NCBI GenBank assembly: GCA_017934525.1
Contig: JAGBJJ010000063.1
Coordinates: 1-43,300 of the forward strand
DNA length: 43,300 nucleotides
Direction of reading: 5' to 3'
Origin: Prevotella sp.
GTDB lineage: Bacteria > Bacteroidota > Bacteroidia > Bacteroidales > Bacteroidaceae
Shown: positions 7,698 to 14,789 of the stretch, piece by piece
How positions within the stretch are numbered: the first letter of the stretch is position 1
How the letters are laid out: each line of letters opens with the position of its first letter
Program-made: the position numbers and the translations under genes
Notes under the pieces: generated by a model
What the model saw: only the letters and a program-made list of their open reading frames with translations
Told to the model about the DNA's origin: nothing
Database searches by the model: none

Positions 7698-7721
7698 GCT
7701 TCTGTAAATGAGAAATGAAAA

Positions 7722-8035
7722 GCGAGAAATGAAAAATTTATATGATGAAGTGAAAAAGTGGAATGAGCCTCCACGCTTGTTTCCATCAACTTAAACTGTC
7801 CTTCCCGCATTATTCATATTCTCCCTTGTCTTTTTGCTATCGTTGTTAAAATACTAATTATCTCTTCGCTATCATGTAGAATGAATCTGCTTGGGCATGT
7901 CACTTTCACCAAAATGCTTGTCAGACAAATATCTATACATCCTGGTAATCCTGGCGGCAAAGAAATCCGACTTACCGACAATGATGTTTTCCCGTGCCAC
8001 AGTCATTTCTTCATATTTTAATTCTCATTTCTCAC
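7722..8035. repeat. Imperfect terminal inverted repeats bounding an IVS-like element
   Basis: The right end (8009-8035) read on the minus strand is GTGAGAAATGAG + AATTAAAATATGAAG. The left end (7722-7750) read on the plus strand is GCGAGAAATGAA + AAATTTATATGATGAAG. The ends are clearly related inverted copies. The right repeat starts on the base next to the fadD stop codon, and further AGAAATGA motifs continue towards the prfB start. They enclose the four-helix-bundle gene remnant. Confidence 0.6.
7814..8006 (-). pseudogene. Four-helix-bundle protein (23S rRNA IVS family), internally deleted
   Basis: An ATG at 8006 opens a 44-codon frame stopping at 7872. It reads MTVARENIIVGKS, then DFFAARITRMYRYLS and a tail ending QIHST. 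This resembles the N-terminus of IVS/S23-type four-helix-bundle proteins (ENIIxxKS, FAxRIxxLYKYL). A shifted frame directly after it reads DSEEIISILTTIAKRQGRI and stops at 7814, the typical C-terminal helix of the same family. The central ~55-60 residues, including the usual RSGTSIGAN segment, are missing and the frame is broken at the joint. I therefore call it a deletion remnant. Intact members are about 120 residues and are relatives of Avd from diversity-generating retroelements. It lies between fadD and prfB and is flanked by inverted repeats. Confidence 0.65.
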
Positions 8036-9847
8036 CTAACTCTCTGCGTACATATTATCAATTTCCTTCTTGTAGTTCTCATTGAGCACGCGGCGCTTGA
8101 TTTTCAGCGTGTTGGTCAGTTCGCCTCGCTCCAGCGAGAATCCGTCAGGCAACAGGGTGAAGCGTTTAATCTGCTCATAGTGGGCCAACTGCTGCTGCAG
8201 GGTGTCGATGCGGTCGCGGAGCATCTGGTTGATCTGCTTGTTCTGACAAAGGTCGCGCCGGCTGTCGAAAGTGATGCCGTGCTCGCGGGCATACTCCTCG
8301 AGCAGGCTGTAGACAGGCACGATGAGCGCCGAGACGAACTTGCGCTGGTCGGCAATGACAGCCACCTGATCGATGTATTTGTCGACGAGCAGCTTCGACT
8401 CAATCATCTGCGGCGCAATATACTTGCCGTTTGACGTCTTGAAGAGATCCTTGATGCGGTCTTTCAGAAAGAGCTCACCGTTTTTCATATAACCCGAGTC
8501 GCCGGTGCGGAAATAGCCGTCGGCAGTGAACGAGTTGCGCGTGATGTCGTCGCGGTTGTAGTAGCCACGGGTGATGGTCGGCCCTTTCAGCAGCACCTCG
8601 CCCTCCTCGCTTATCTTCACGCTGATGCCTTCGATGGGATGCCCCACGCTACCCACAGTGAACGGCTTGCCCAGATGGTCGCACGATACGGTGGCCAGGC
8701 TCTCGGTAAGGCCGTAGCCCACCACCATGTTGAGGCCAATGCTATGCACGAACTCCTCCACATGAGGCGACACCGTGGCGCCTGCCGTGGGGAAGAAGTG
8801 GGCATTCTCCAAGCCCAGCTCCTTGCGCACCAGCGAGAATACGGTCTTATTGAGCGCCTCATACTCCAGGTGGAGCGCCATTGAGGGCCGCTTGCCGTTG
8901 GCCAGACACTCGATATTGTGCTTGCGGCCCACCGCCAGTGCATGACGGAAGAGGCGGCGTTGCAGAGGGCCGCTCGACTCAATTTTTTCCTGCACGCCCA
9001 TGTAGACTTTCTCCCAGAAGCGCGGCACCGACGACATGCATGTGGGATGCGTCTCACGCATCGTCTGCTGCACCTCCTGCGGATAGGTGTTCACAATCAG
9101 CCGTGCGCCCACCGTGATGCACAATATCTTCCAGCCTTTTTCGAAGATATGGGTGAACGGCAGGAAGTTGAGCACGCGGTCTTTGTCCGTCACGGGCACG
9201 CACTTGCCGTTGGCCACGAAGGCAGCGTGATATTGTCCCATACTCAGTATGACGCCCTTCGAGTCGCCCGTGGTGCCGCTGGTGTAGAGAATGTTGGCAA
9301 TATCGTCCATCGAGGCCGACTGCTGCAGAGTCTCCACCTCGCTTTGGCGCGGCAGTCCTTCGCCCAGCTTCAGGAAGTCGTCGAAGTGCATGGCCGTGGT
9401 GTCGCCCTCGGCGATATGCACCATCGGGTCGTAGACGATGATTTTCTGCAGCGAATGGCAGGTGCTGAAGATGCGCCGCGCCTTGTCGTACTGCTCTTGC
9501 TCGCCCACGAAGAGGAACCGAATCTTGGCATCGGTCACGATAAACTGTATCTGCTGCTCGGAGCTGGTGGCATAGAAGGGGATGGTGACGGCCCTAATGC
9601 CCCAAGCACCGAAGTCGGTGTAGAGATACTGCACCGAGTTTTGTGAAAACACGCCGATGTTCTCTTGCACGCCGATGCCCAGATTGAGCATAGCGTTAGA
9701 CGCCTGCTTCACTTTTGCGAGGAACTGATTCCACGATGCCGACTTCCACACTTTGCCGCCGAAGTCTTTGTAAATAAGTGCCTCGCGGTCGCCGAAGTGG
9801 GCTGCCACATCGTAGACGAGTCGCGAAAGATGGCTGTTTATCTGCAT
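8036..9847 (-). CDS. Long-chain fatty-acid--CoA ligase (AMP-binding)
   Basis: A 603-residue ANL-superfamily enzyme that activates fatty acids with ATP to acyl-AMP and then acyl-CoA. The phosphate-binding loop YTSGTTGDSKGV is at about residues 188-199. GYGLTES (A5), YFRTGDSGY (A7) and a KDRIKDLFKTSNGKYIAP segment (A8 hinge with the linker typical of the LACS/FadD15 type) follow. Length fits bacterial FadD15-like proteins. It has a good promoter 31 bp upstream and an AGAGGA sequence before the ATG at 9847, one of the few clear ribosome-binding sites here. The gene is monocistronic or ends at the IVS-like remnant. Confidence 0.93.
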   Translation of the reverse strand: MQINSHLSRLVYDVAAHFGDREALIYKDFGGKVWKSASWNQFLAKVKQASNAMLNLGIGVQENIGVFSQNSVQYLYTDFGAWGIRAVTIPFYATSSEQQIQFIVTDAKIRFLFVGEQEQYDKARRIFSTCHSLQKIIVYDPMVHIAEGDTTAMHFDDFLKLGEGLPRQSEVETLQQSASMDDIANILYTSGTTGDSKGVILSMGQYHAAFVANGKCVPVTDKDRVLNFLPFTHIFEKGWKILCITVGARLIVNTYPQEVQQTMRETHPTCMSSVPRFWEKVYMGVQEKIESSGPLQRRLFRHALAVGRKHNIECLANGKRPSMALHLEYEALNKTVFSLVRKELGLENAHFFPTAGATVSPHVEEFVHSIGLNMVVGYGLTESLATVSCDHLGKPFTVGSVGHPIEGISVKISEEGEVLLKGPTITRGYYNRDDITRNSFTADGYFRTGDSGYMKNGELFLKDRIKDLFKTSNGKYIAPQMIESKLLVDKYIDQVAVIADQRKFVSALIVPVYSLLEEYAREHGITFDSRRDLCQNKQINQMLRDRIDTLQQQLAHYEQIKRFTLLPDGFSLERGELTNTLKIKRRVLNENYKKEIDNMYAES

Positions 9848-9877
9848 AACATTATCCTCTTTGATGGTTTACAGATG

Positions 9878-9908
9878 CAAAAGTAAGCAAAAAATGGCAA
9901 AAACACAA
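9878..9908 (-). promoter_or_regulatory. Promoter of acyl-CoA ligase gene
   Basis: Minus strand TTG (9908-9906), 20-bp spacer, TACTTTTG (9885-9878), matching the Bacteroidetes consensus. Confidence 0.75.
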
Positions 9909-9949
9909 ATGTTTTGCTGAGAAAAAAACGATTTAGAACACATTATCAT

Positions 9950-9995
9950 TAAATAAGAAAGAGAAACTGCCCGGCATTGCTTCGCCTGCAGTTTC
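9950..9995 (-). terminator. Terminator of the dut-TPR-DUF4292-envC operon
   Basis: Stem GAAACTGC (9963-9970) pairs with GCAGTTTC (9988-9995), with an inner GGC/GCC pairing. On the minus strand it is followed by a T-rich tract (TCTCTTTCTTATTT). It lies 60 nt after the envC-like stop codon. Confidence 0.65.
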
Positions 9996-10055
9996 CCTAC
10001 CAAGTTTTTCAGCGAAAAAGTCTAATCAGCAGCCTCAGGGCCTTGCTGCATCAGC

Positions 10056-11609
10056 TCAACGTCCCAGCCACGAACGTGGATTGAGCAGTTGCGTCCAGTT
10101 GCGCAACTGGAACTGCAGGGTGCAGTCGCTGCCGAGCGAGCCTATCACCTGGCGTGCGCCGACCTTCTGTCCGGCGCGCACGCTGACCGAAGCGAGGTTG
10201 ATGTAGACGGAGATATAACGCCCATGGCGCACCATCACTATATAGCGGTCGCCCTTGGCAAAGATACGGCTCACCTCGCCGTCGAACACACAGCGTGCCT
10301 GTGCACCCGGCTGGCCTTTGATGTGGATGCCCTTGCTGTCGAGACGCACGCTGCTGAGCCCCTCAGGCACATAGCTGCCGAAGCCGCGCACCACCTTATA
10401 GGCACCGGTGATGGGCATGGGCAGGCGCCCCTTATTGCTGGCAAAGTTGCCGCTCAGTTTGCGGTCGGCAGCCGGCTCATTGTAACTCTCGGCCCGCGCC
10501 GCCTCCTTCACCTGATGCGACAGTTCCTTGGCGGCCGCTTTCTGCTCCTGTTCGTCGCGCTTCTTCTCCTCCTCAGCCTGGCGGCGCTGCTGCTCAGCCT
10601 GCCGTGCGCGCTGCTGCGCCTGTGCCTTCTCCTGCGCGTTTTTGGCAGCCCTGGCCTCAGCCTTGGCCTTGCGCTCAGCCTCCTTGGCAGCAGCGATGCG
10701 CCGCTCGTGGTCGCGACGGGCCTTCTCCTCGGCCGCCTTCTTGCGCGCCAATTCCTCGGCCTTGCGCTTGCGCTCAGCCTCCAGGCGAGCCTTCTCGCGG
10801 GCTATCTCCTCAGCAATCATACGCTCTATACGCGCGTTGAGGTCGGCTTCTTGCTTCTGCTGCTGCGCCAGCAGGGCCTCGGTGGTCTTCTGCTCCTTCT
10901 TCAGGGCGTCCACCATTTTCTTCTGCTCGCCCTGTTTTGCCTCCAGCGACCGCCGCTCCTGCTCGCCGCGCGCCAGCAGTTCAGCATGCTGGCGACGGGC
11001 ATTTTTCAGCTCGGTCTGCTTCTGGGTAATCTGCTCCTGCTTCTGCTTGACAGCCTCTCCCTGCGCCTTCTGGAAGGTGGCATATTCATTGACAAAGCGC
11101 GTGCGGCGGTACATCTGATTAAAATTCTTGGCACTGAAGATGAACATCAGTCGGTTTTGCGCCTTGCGGTTGCGGTGCATGTAGCGTATGGAGCGCACAT
11201 AGCGCTGCCGACGGTCGTCGAGCTCTTTGTGCAGCACCACGAGCTGCGAGTCGAGCTGCGCGATACTGACGTCGAGCGACGATATGTTGCGCCGTATGGT
11301 GTCGATGGTGCGCTGTTTGTCGGCAATCTCGCTGGTGAGCGTCATCACCCCCTGCAAGCCCTCCTTCACCCTGCGTTCCAACTCAACCTGCCGGCGTTTC
11401 TTCCGCTCAATGTCCTGTTTCAGCTTGCGCTGCTGCTGCTGCATCTTCTCCCGCTGCGACAGTTGTTTGGCGGCAGGCTTCTTGGGAGCAGGTTTCTTGG
11501 GAGCCTGCTTGGCAGCAGCAGGCTTGGCTGCACCTTTCGGCTTCGCCTTCTGCGCAGGGGCAGACAGGCAAGAAGCAAAGATGAGAAGTATAAGAAGAAG
11601 GCGCTTCAT
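10056..11609 (-). CDS. EnvC-like murein hydrolase activator (coiled coil + degenerate M23/LytM)
   Basis: A 517-residue exported protein (521 if ATG 11621 is used). The N-terminal signal sequence is MKRLLLILLIFASCLSAPAQ; the Cys at residue 12 leaves a lipoprotein form possible. A lysine/alanine/proline-rich segment follows, then a very long charged coiled coil (about residues 45-370, rich in E, K, R, Q, A) and a C-terminal LytM/M23 domain (about 395-517). The zinc ligands of active M23 peptidases are not seen: the usual HxxxD site reads LDSKGIHIKG, and the HxH motif is replaced by LQFQLR. That is the signature of EnvC/NlpD-type proteins, which activate amidases rather than cut peptidoglycan. 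It is the last gene of the dut operon. Confidence 0.85.
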   Translation of the reverse strand: MKRLLLILLIFASCLSAPAQKAKPKGAAKPAAAKQAPKKPAPKKPAAKQLSQREKMQQQQRKLKQDIERKKRRQVELERRVKEGLQGVMTLTSEIADKQRTIDTIRRNISSLDVSIAQLDSQLVVLHKELDDRRQRYVRSIRYMHRNRKAQNRLMFIFSAKNFNQMYRRTRFVNEYATFQKAQGEAVKQKQEQITQKQTELKNARRQHAELLARGEQERRSLEAKQGEQKKMVDALKKEQKTTEALLAQQQKQEADLNARIERMIAEEIAREKARLEAERKRKAEELARKKAAEEKARRDHERRIAAAKEAERKAKAEARAAKNAQEKAQAQQRARQAEQQRRQAEEEKKRDEQEQKAAAKELSHQVKEAARAESYNEPAADRKLSGNFASNKGRLPMPITGAYKVVRGFGSYVPEGLSSVRLDSKGIHIKGQPGAQARCVFDGEVSRIFAKGDRYIVMVRHGRYISVYINLASVSVRAGQKVGARQVIGSLGSDCTLQFQLRNWTQLLNPRSWLGR

Positions 11610-11687
11610 CGTATTTCGCATTGTAATATTCGTGTACTGTTATGGCAGAGAACCGCTCTGCCTGCGGTTGAGAGATACCGGCAGTCG

Positions 11688-12512
11688 TCAGAGCGACATG
11701 ATGCGACGCAGGATATCGTCGACACTGACCTGTTTATATTTCGACGAGACGGTGGTGCGCGTCTCCCAGTCGTCGTCGGTGCCCAGGCTGCTGAGCTGCA
11801 GCCCCACATCTACGGTCTTCTTAGCCGTGGCCAGCTCCACCTCCATATCGGTGGGGAACGAGGTATTTTCAAGCTTCTTGAAAGTCTTGTAGTCCCACCG
11901 CATCCGGGCGTCGCGATGGTCTACCCGCGTGGTCTTGATGCGTGCCGTGGCGGCATCGGCCAGCCAGCTGTAAGCAATGCGGCTGACCTCAGGCAGCGTG
12001 ATAGCCACATCGGAGCCCTGAGGGGCAACGGTGAAGTCGGCGAGCTGCGGCTGGCGGTGACCGGGCTGGAAGAGCTCATTCCAGAAGAGCGCCTGCAGCA
12101 TGTAGAAATTGATGCCGTTCTGAGCCAGGAAGTCTACCTGCTCGTAAGGCACCTTGACATACTGCTTGTTGATGCGGTCCATGAAGAGCACATAGTCACG
12201 CGTGAACTCCAGCCTGCCGGCTTCCACGATGCCGAGCGCCACCAGCTGAATGCGTATGACGTCGTCGCGCTTCATGCGCAGACTGCCGCCCACCGAAATA
12301 TTCTGCGAGCCCACCTTGGCCGAGAACTTCAGCTTAGCCGTGACGCACTGCGCCTTGGGCGCCTGCGCATCGAGCTGCTGCAGGAAGGCCTGCGGCTGAA
12401 AGCCTGCGGCGGGCAAGGGCTCACCGATGAGATGTTTCTTGGTGCCGCACGATGACAGCATGACAGCTATGACTACCATAGTGCAGGCCCATACGAGATG
12501 TATTCTTTTCAT
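11688..12512 (-). CDS. DUF4292 family lipoprotein
   Basis: A 274-residue predicted lipoprotein: basic N-terminus, hydrophobic stretch and lipobox LSSC with Cys at about residue 22. The mature part carries beta-strand-rich segments (KLKFSAKVGSQNISVGG, LRMKRDDVIRIQL, DYVLFMDRINKQYVKVPYEQVDFL) typical of DUF4292, a LolA/LolB-like fold found in Bacteroidetes. Function is unknown; a role in envelope lipid or lipoprotein handling is only structural inference. Its ATG overlaps the stop of the TPR gene (ATGA), so it is translationally coupled to it. It precedes the EnvC-like gene. Confidence 0.85.
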   Translation of the reverse strand: MKRIHLVWACTMVVIAVMLSSCGTKKHLIGEPLPAAGFQPQAFLQQLDAQAPKAQCVTAKLKFSAKVGSQNISVGGSLRMKRDDVIRIQLVALGIVEAGRLEFTRDYVLFMDRINKQYVKVPYEQVDFLAQNGINFYMLQALFWNELFQPGHRQPQLADFTVAPQGSDVAITLPEVSRIAYSWLADAATARIKTTRVDHRDARMRWDYKTFKKLENTSFPTDMEVELATAKKTVDVGLQLSSLGTDDDWETRTTVSSKYKQVSVDDILRRIMSL

Positions 12513-14233
12513 TGTCTTATATATTTCTTACGTTTTATTTTTCTTGCCAGCAGCTTGTTGCCAGGCTCCTTTTCATAGGCTTGCTGCCAGAAGGAGAGCG
12601 CCTGGCCGGTATCGCCGTTCATGGCATAGATGTCGCCGGCATGCTCCAGCACATCGGCACTGGGCAGCGAGTCGTTCTGCAGCGTCTGGTCGATATAGAT
12701 GCGCGCCTCAGCGTAGCGCTGCTGCATGAAGAGAATCCAGGCGTAGGTGTCGAGATAGGTGGCGTTGTGCGGCTCGGCCACCACCGTCTTATGGCTCATC
12801 TGCTCCGCCTCGTCGAGGCGCTTGCCCTTCAGACTGAGGAAGTAGGCATAGTTGTTCAGGCAGCCGATGTTGTCGGGCTTCCACTGCAGGCACGAGTCGT
12901 AGGCAGCAAAGGCTTCCATGTCGCGCCCTTTCTGGTGGAGCAGGTCGCCCATGACGGCATAGAAGTCGCTTACAATCTCCGGCGAGCTCTCATCGTTGAT
13001 GACGCTGATGCCATTCTGGAAAGCCTCCAAAGCGTGGTCGGTATCCTCCTGACGATAGTAGGCCATGCCCTGATAGTAGTAGAACGCCATCTCCTCGGGG
13101 TTGTACTGCCGCGCCTGCTGACAGAGGCTGATGATACGCTGGTCGTCGTCAGCCTCCCATGCAAACTGCACGAGGTGCAGACGCGCCGAGGCACGGTCAG
13201 GCGCGAGCTGCAGCACATACTCCAGGGCCTGCGTCACAGAGTCGCGCGGCATTTTCTTCAGGTCCATATAGGCAGCCTTCAGCTCGGCGATGTCGGCGTC
13301 GGGCTCTGGCTGCCGCAGTATCTGGCCGAACAAGGCGAGCACCTCAGTGGAGTCGCCCCCTGCCTGCTCATTGTCGCTGATAACCTGCCGCAGCTGGTAT
13401 ACCTTGTCTTCGGTAGTGGCATTGGGGTTCATCAAGATGCAGCGCGTCAGCGAGTCGGTCCTGACGGTATCACCCTCGCCTATGTAGTAGTTGCGCAGTG
13501 CCACCTGTGCCCTCAAGTTCTGCGGCTCGTCGCTCATGATGCGGCTCAGCAGTGCAAACGCCTCGGGGCGCCGGTCGTTGAACATCAGCGTGTTGGCATA
13601 GATGGTGAGGTAGTTCATGTCGTTAGGATAGCGCTCCGACAGAGCTTTCACTTCATCGAGAGCCTCCTGCTGGCGGTCCAGCTGCACGTAGAGGCCGCTC
13701 TTGGCCAACGAGATGCGCTCCGACTTGCCGTCGATGAGCTCCATACGGTTGAGCACGTCGACAGCCTTCTCGTACTCTTTCTCCTGAATGTAGAGCCGGT
13801 AGAGGGTCTCAAGCAGTTCCTGCCGCCCCTTGTCGGTCTGGTACATCTTCTCGACCACGGCGACAGCCTCCTGGAAGAGGTTCCGCTGTATATACGACTG
13901 CGCCAGCGTCTCCATGTAGGTCATATTGTCAGGCTGCAGCTCAGCGGCCCGCTTGTAGCAGGCCATGGCCTGCCCGGGCTGCTGCATCTCGGTGTAGTAC
14001 TGTGCCAGGAAGAAGTGAGCCTCGGCAGCATCAGGGCGCATCTCCACGCAGCGTGCCAGCAGGTCGAAGGCGGCAGCATGGTTGCTCTTCTGCCGCTGCA
14101 GCATGGCTTCATGGAACAGGATGTCATACTCTCTGTCTGACTGAGCGGTGGAAGCTGAGCGCTGAGAGACTGACTGCGCCTGCAAGACAGCCGCAGCAAA
14201 AGTCAATATAAGAAGGGAGACAAGTCTCATCAT
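12509..14233 (-). CDS. Tetratricopeptide-repeat protein, exported
   Basis: A 574-residue protein with a signal peptide (MMRLVSLLILTFAAAVLQAQ) and TPR motifs along almost its whole length, for example AEAHFFLAQYYTEMQQPGQA and MAFYYYQGMAYYRQEDTDHA. These helical scaffolds bind partner proteins, here probably in the periplasm. The start is a choice: ATG 14233 gives a clean signal peptide and follows a GAGAAAG sequence, while ATG 14269 overlaps the dut stop as ATGA but adds 12 polar residues. The 3' end overlaps the DUF4292 gene by 4 bp. The dut-TPR-lipoprotein-EnvC order suggests an envelope function, but the partner is unknown. Confidence 0.85.
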   Translation of the reverse strand: MMRLVSLLILTFAAAVLQAQSVSQRSASTAQSDREYDILFHEAMLQRQKSNHAAAFDLLARCVEMRPDAAEAHFFLAQYYTEMQQPGQAMACYKRAAELQPDNMTYMETLAQSYIQRNLFQEAVAVVEKMYQTDKGRQELLETLYRLYIQEKEYEKAVDVLNRMELIDGKSERISLAKSGLYVQLDRQQEALDEVKALSERYPNDMNYLTIYANTLMFNDRRPEAFALLSRIMSDEPQNLRAQVALRNYYIGEGDTVRTDSLTRCILMNPNATTEDKVYQLRQVISDNEQAGGDSTEVLALFGQILRQPEPDADIAELKAAYMDLKKMPRDSVTQALEYVLQLAPDRASARLHLVQFAWEADDDQRIISLCQQARQYNPEEMAFYYYQGMAYYRQEDTDHALEAFQNGISVINDESSPEIVSDFYAVMGDLLHQKGRDMEAFAAYDSCLQWKPDNIGCLNNYAYFLSLKGKRLDEAEQMSHKTVVAEPHNATYLDTYAWILFMQQRYAEARIYIDQTLQNDSLPSADVLEHAGDIYAMNGDTGQALSFWQQAYEKEPGNKLLARKIKRKKYIRQ

Positions 14234-14265
14234 ATCTTTCTCTTCACAATTACATTTCTCATGCC

Positions 14266-14700
14266 TCATCTCACCCCTGTGTGGCCATATCCGCCATCGC
14301 CGCGCTCAGTGTCGTCGAGGGTCTCTACCTCGATGAAATCGGCTTTTTCGCAGCGCGCTACGACCATCTGGGCGATGCGCTCTCCGTCGTTGACCACAAA
14401 GTCTTCCTGCGACAGATTGATGAGCACCACGCCCACCTCGCCGCGATAGTCGGCGTCGATGGTGCCAGGGGCGTTGAGCACGGTGATTCCCTTTTTCAGG
14501 GCGAGCCCACTGCGCGGGCGCACCTGAGCCTCGTAGCCCTCAGGCAGAGCAATGTATATGCCCGTAGGAATGAGCTGCCGCTGCAGTGGGCGCAGCACGA
14601 TGGGCTCACTGATATTGGCACGCAGATCCATGCCGGCGCTCTGCTCTGTGGCATAGGCAGGCAACGGCTGATGGCCGCGGTTTACTACTTTTATCTTCAT
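14266..14700 (-). CDS. dut: Deoxyuridine 5'-triphosphate nucleotidohydrolase (dUTPase)
   Basis: A 144-residue trimeric dUTPase that converts dUTP to dUMP and PPi, keeping uracil out of DNA and supplying dTMP synthesis. All five motifs are visible: AGMDLRA (23-29), [27 protein letters not shown], and the C-terminal [10 protein letters not shown] closing over the active site. Length is typical. It is the first gene of the operon, with a TAACTTTG element 30 bp upstream, and its stop overlaps an ATG of the TPR gene. Confidence 0.97.
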   Translation of the reverse strand: MKIKVVNRGHQPLPAYATEQSAGMDLRANISEPIVLRPLQRQLIPTGIYIALPEGYEAQVRPRSGLALKKGITVLNAPGTIDADYRGEVGVVLINLSQEDFVVNDGERIAQMVVARCEKADFIEVETLDDTERGDGGYGHTGVR

Positions 14701-14729
14701 CGTCAGTAACTTTTAGCGTATAATCGATG

Positions 14730-14737
14730 CAAAGTTA
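14730..14737 (-). promoter_or_regulatory. -7 element of the dut operon
   Basis: TAACTTTG on the minus strand, 30 bp before the dut ATG. No TTG lies at the usual 19-21 bp spacing, so only the -7 box is supported. Confidence 0.5.
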
Positions 14738-14789
14738 CTAAAAATGGAGCAAACGGCGGGCAAAGTGAGTGTTAAAAAGGCTTATTTGA

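Noticed and set aside
7722-8035. A diversity-generating retroelement, given the Avd-like remnant
   Set aside because: No reverse transcriptase, template repeat or variable-repeat target gene in the neighbourhood; the remnant lacks its central helices.
10089-12455. A 788-codon plus-strand open frame
   Set aside because: It is fully antisense to the EnvC-like and DUF4292 genes, which have signal peptides and domain patterns. The antisense product is Leu/Ala-rich low complexity, typical of a GC-rich shadow.
12512-14140. A 542-codon plus-strand open frame
   Set aside because: Mirror of the TPR gene; no domain pattern and no promoter.
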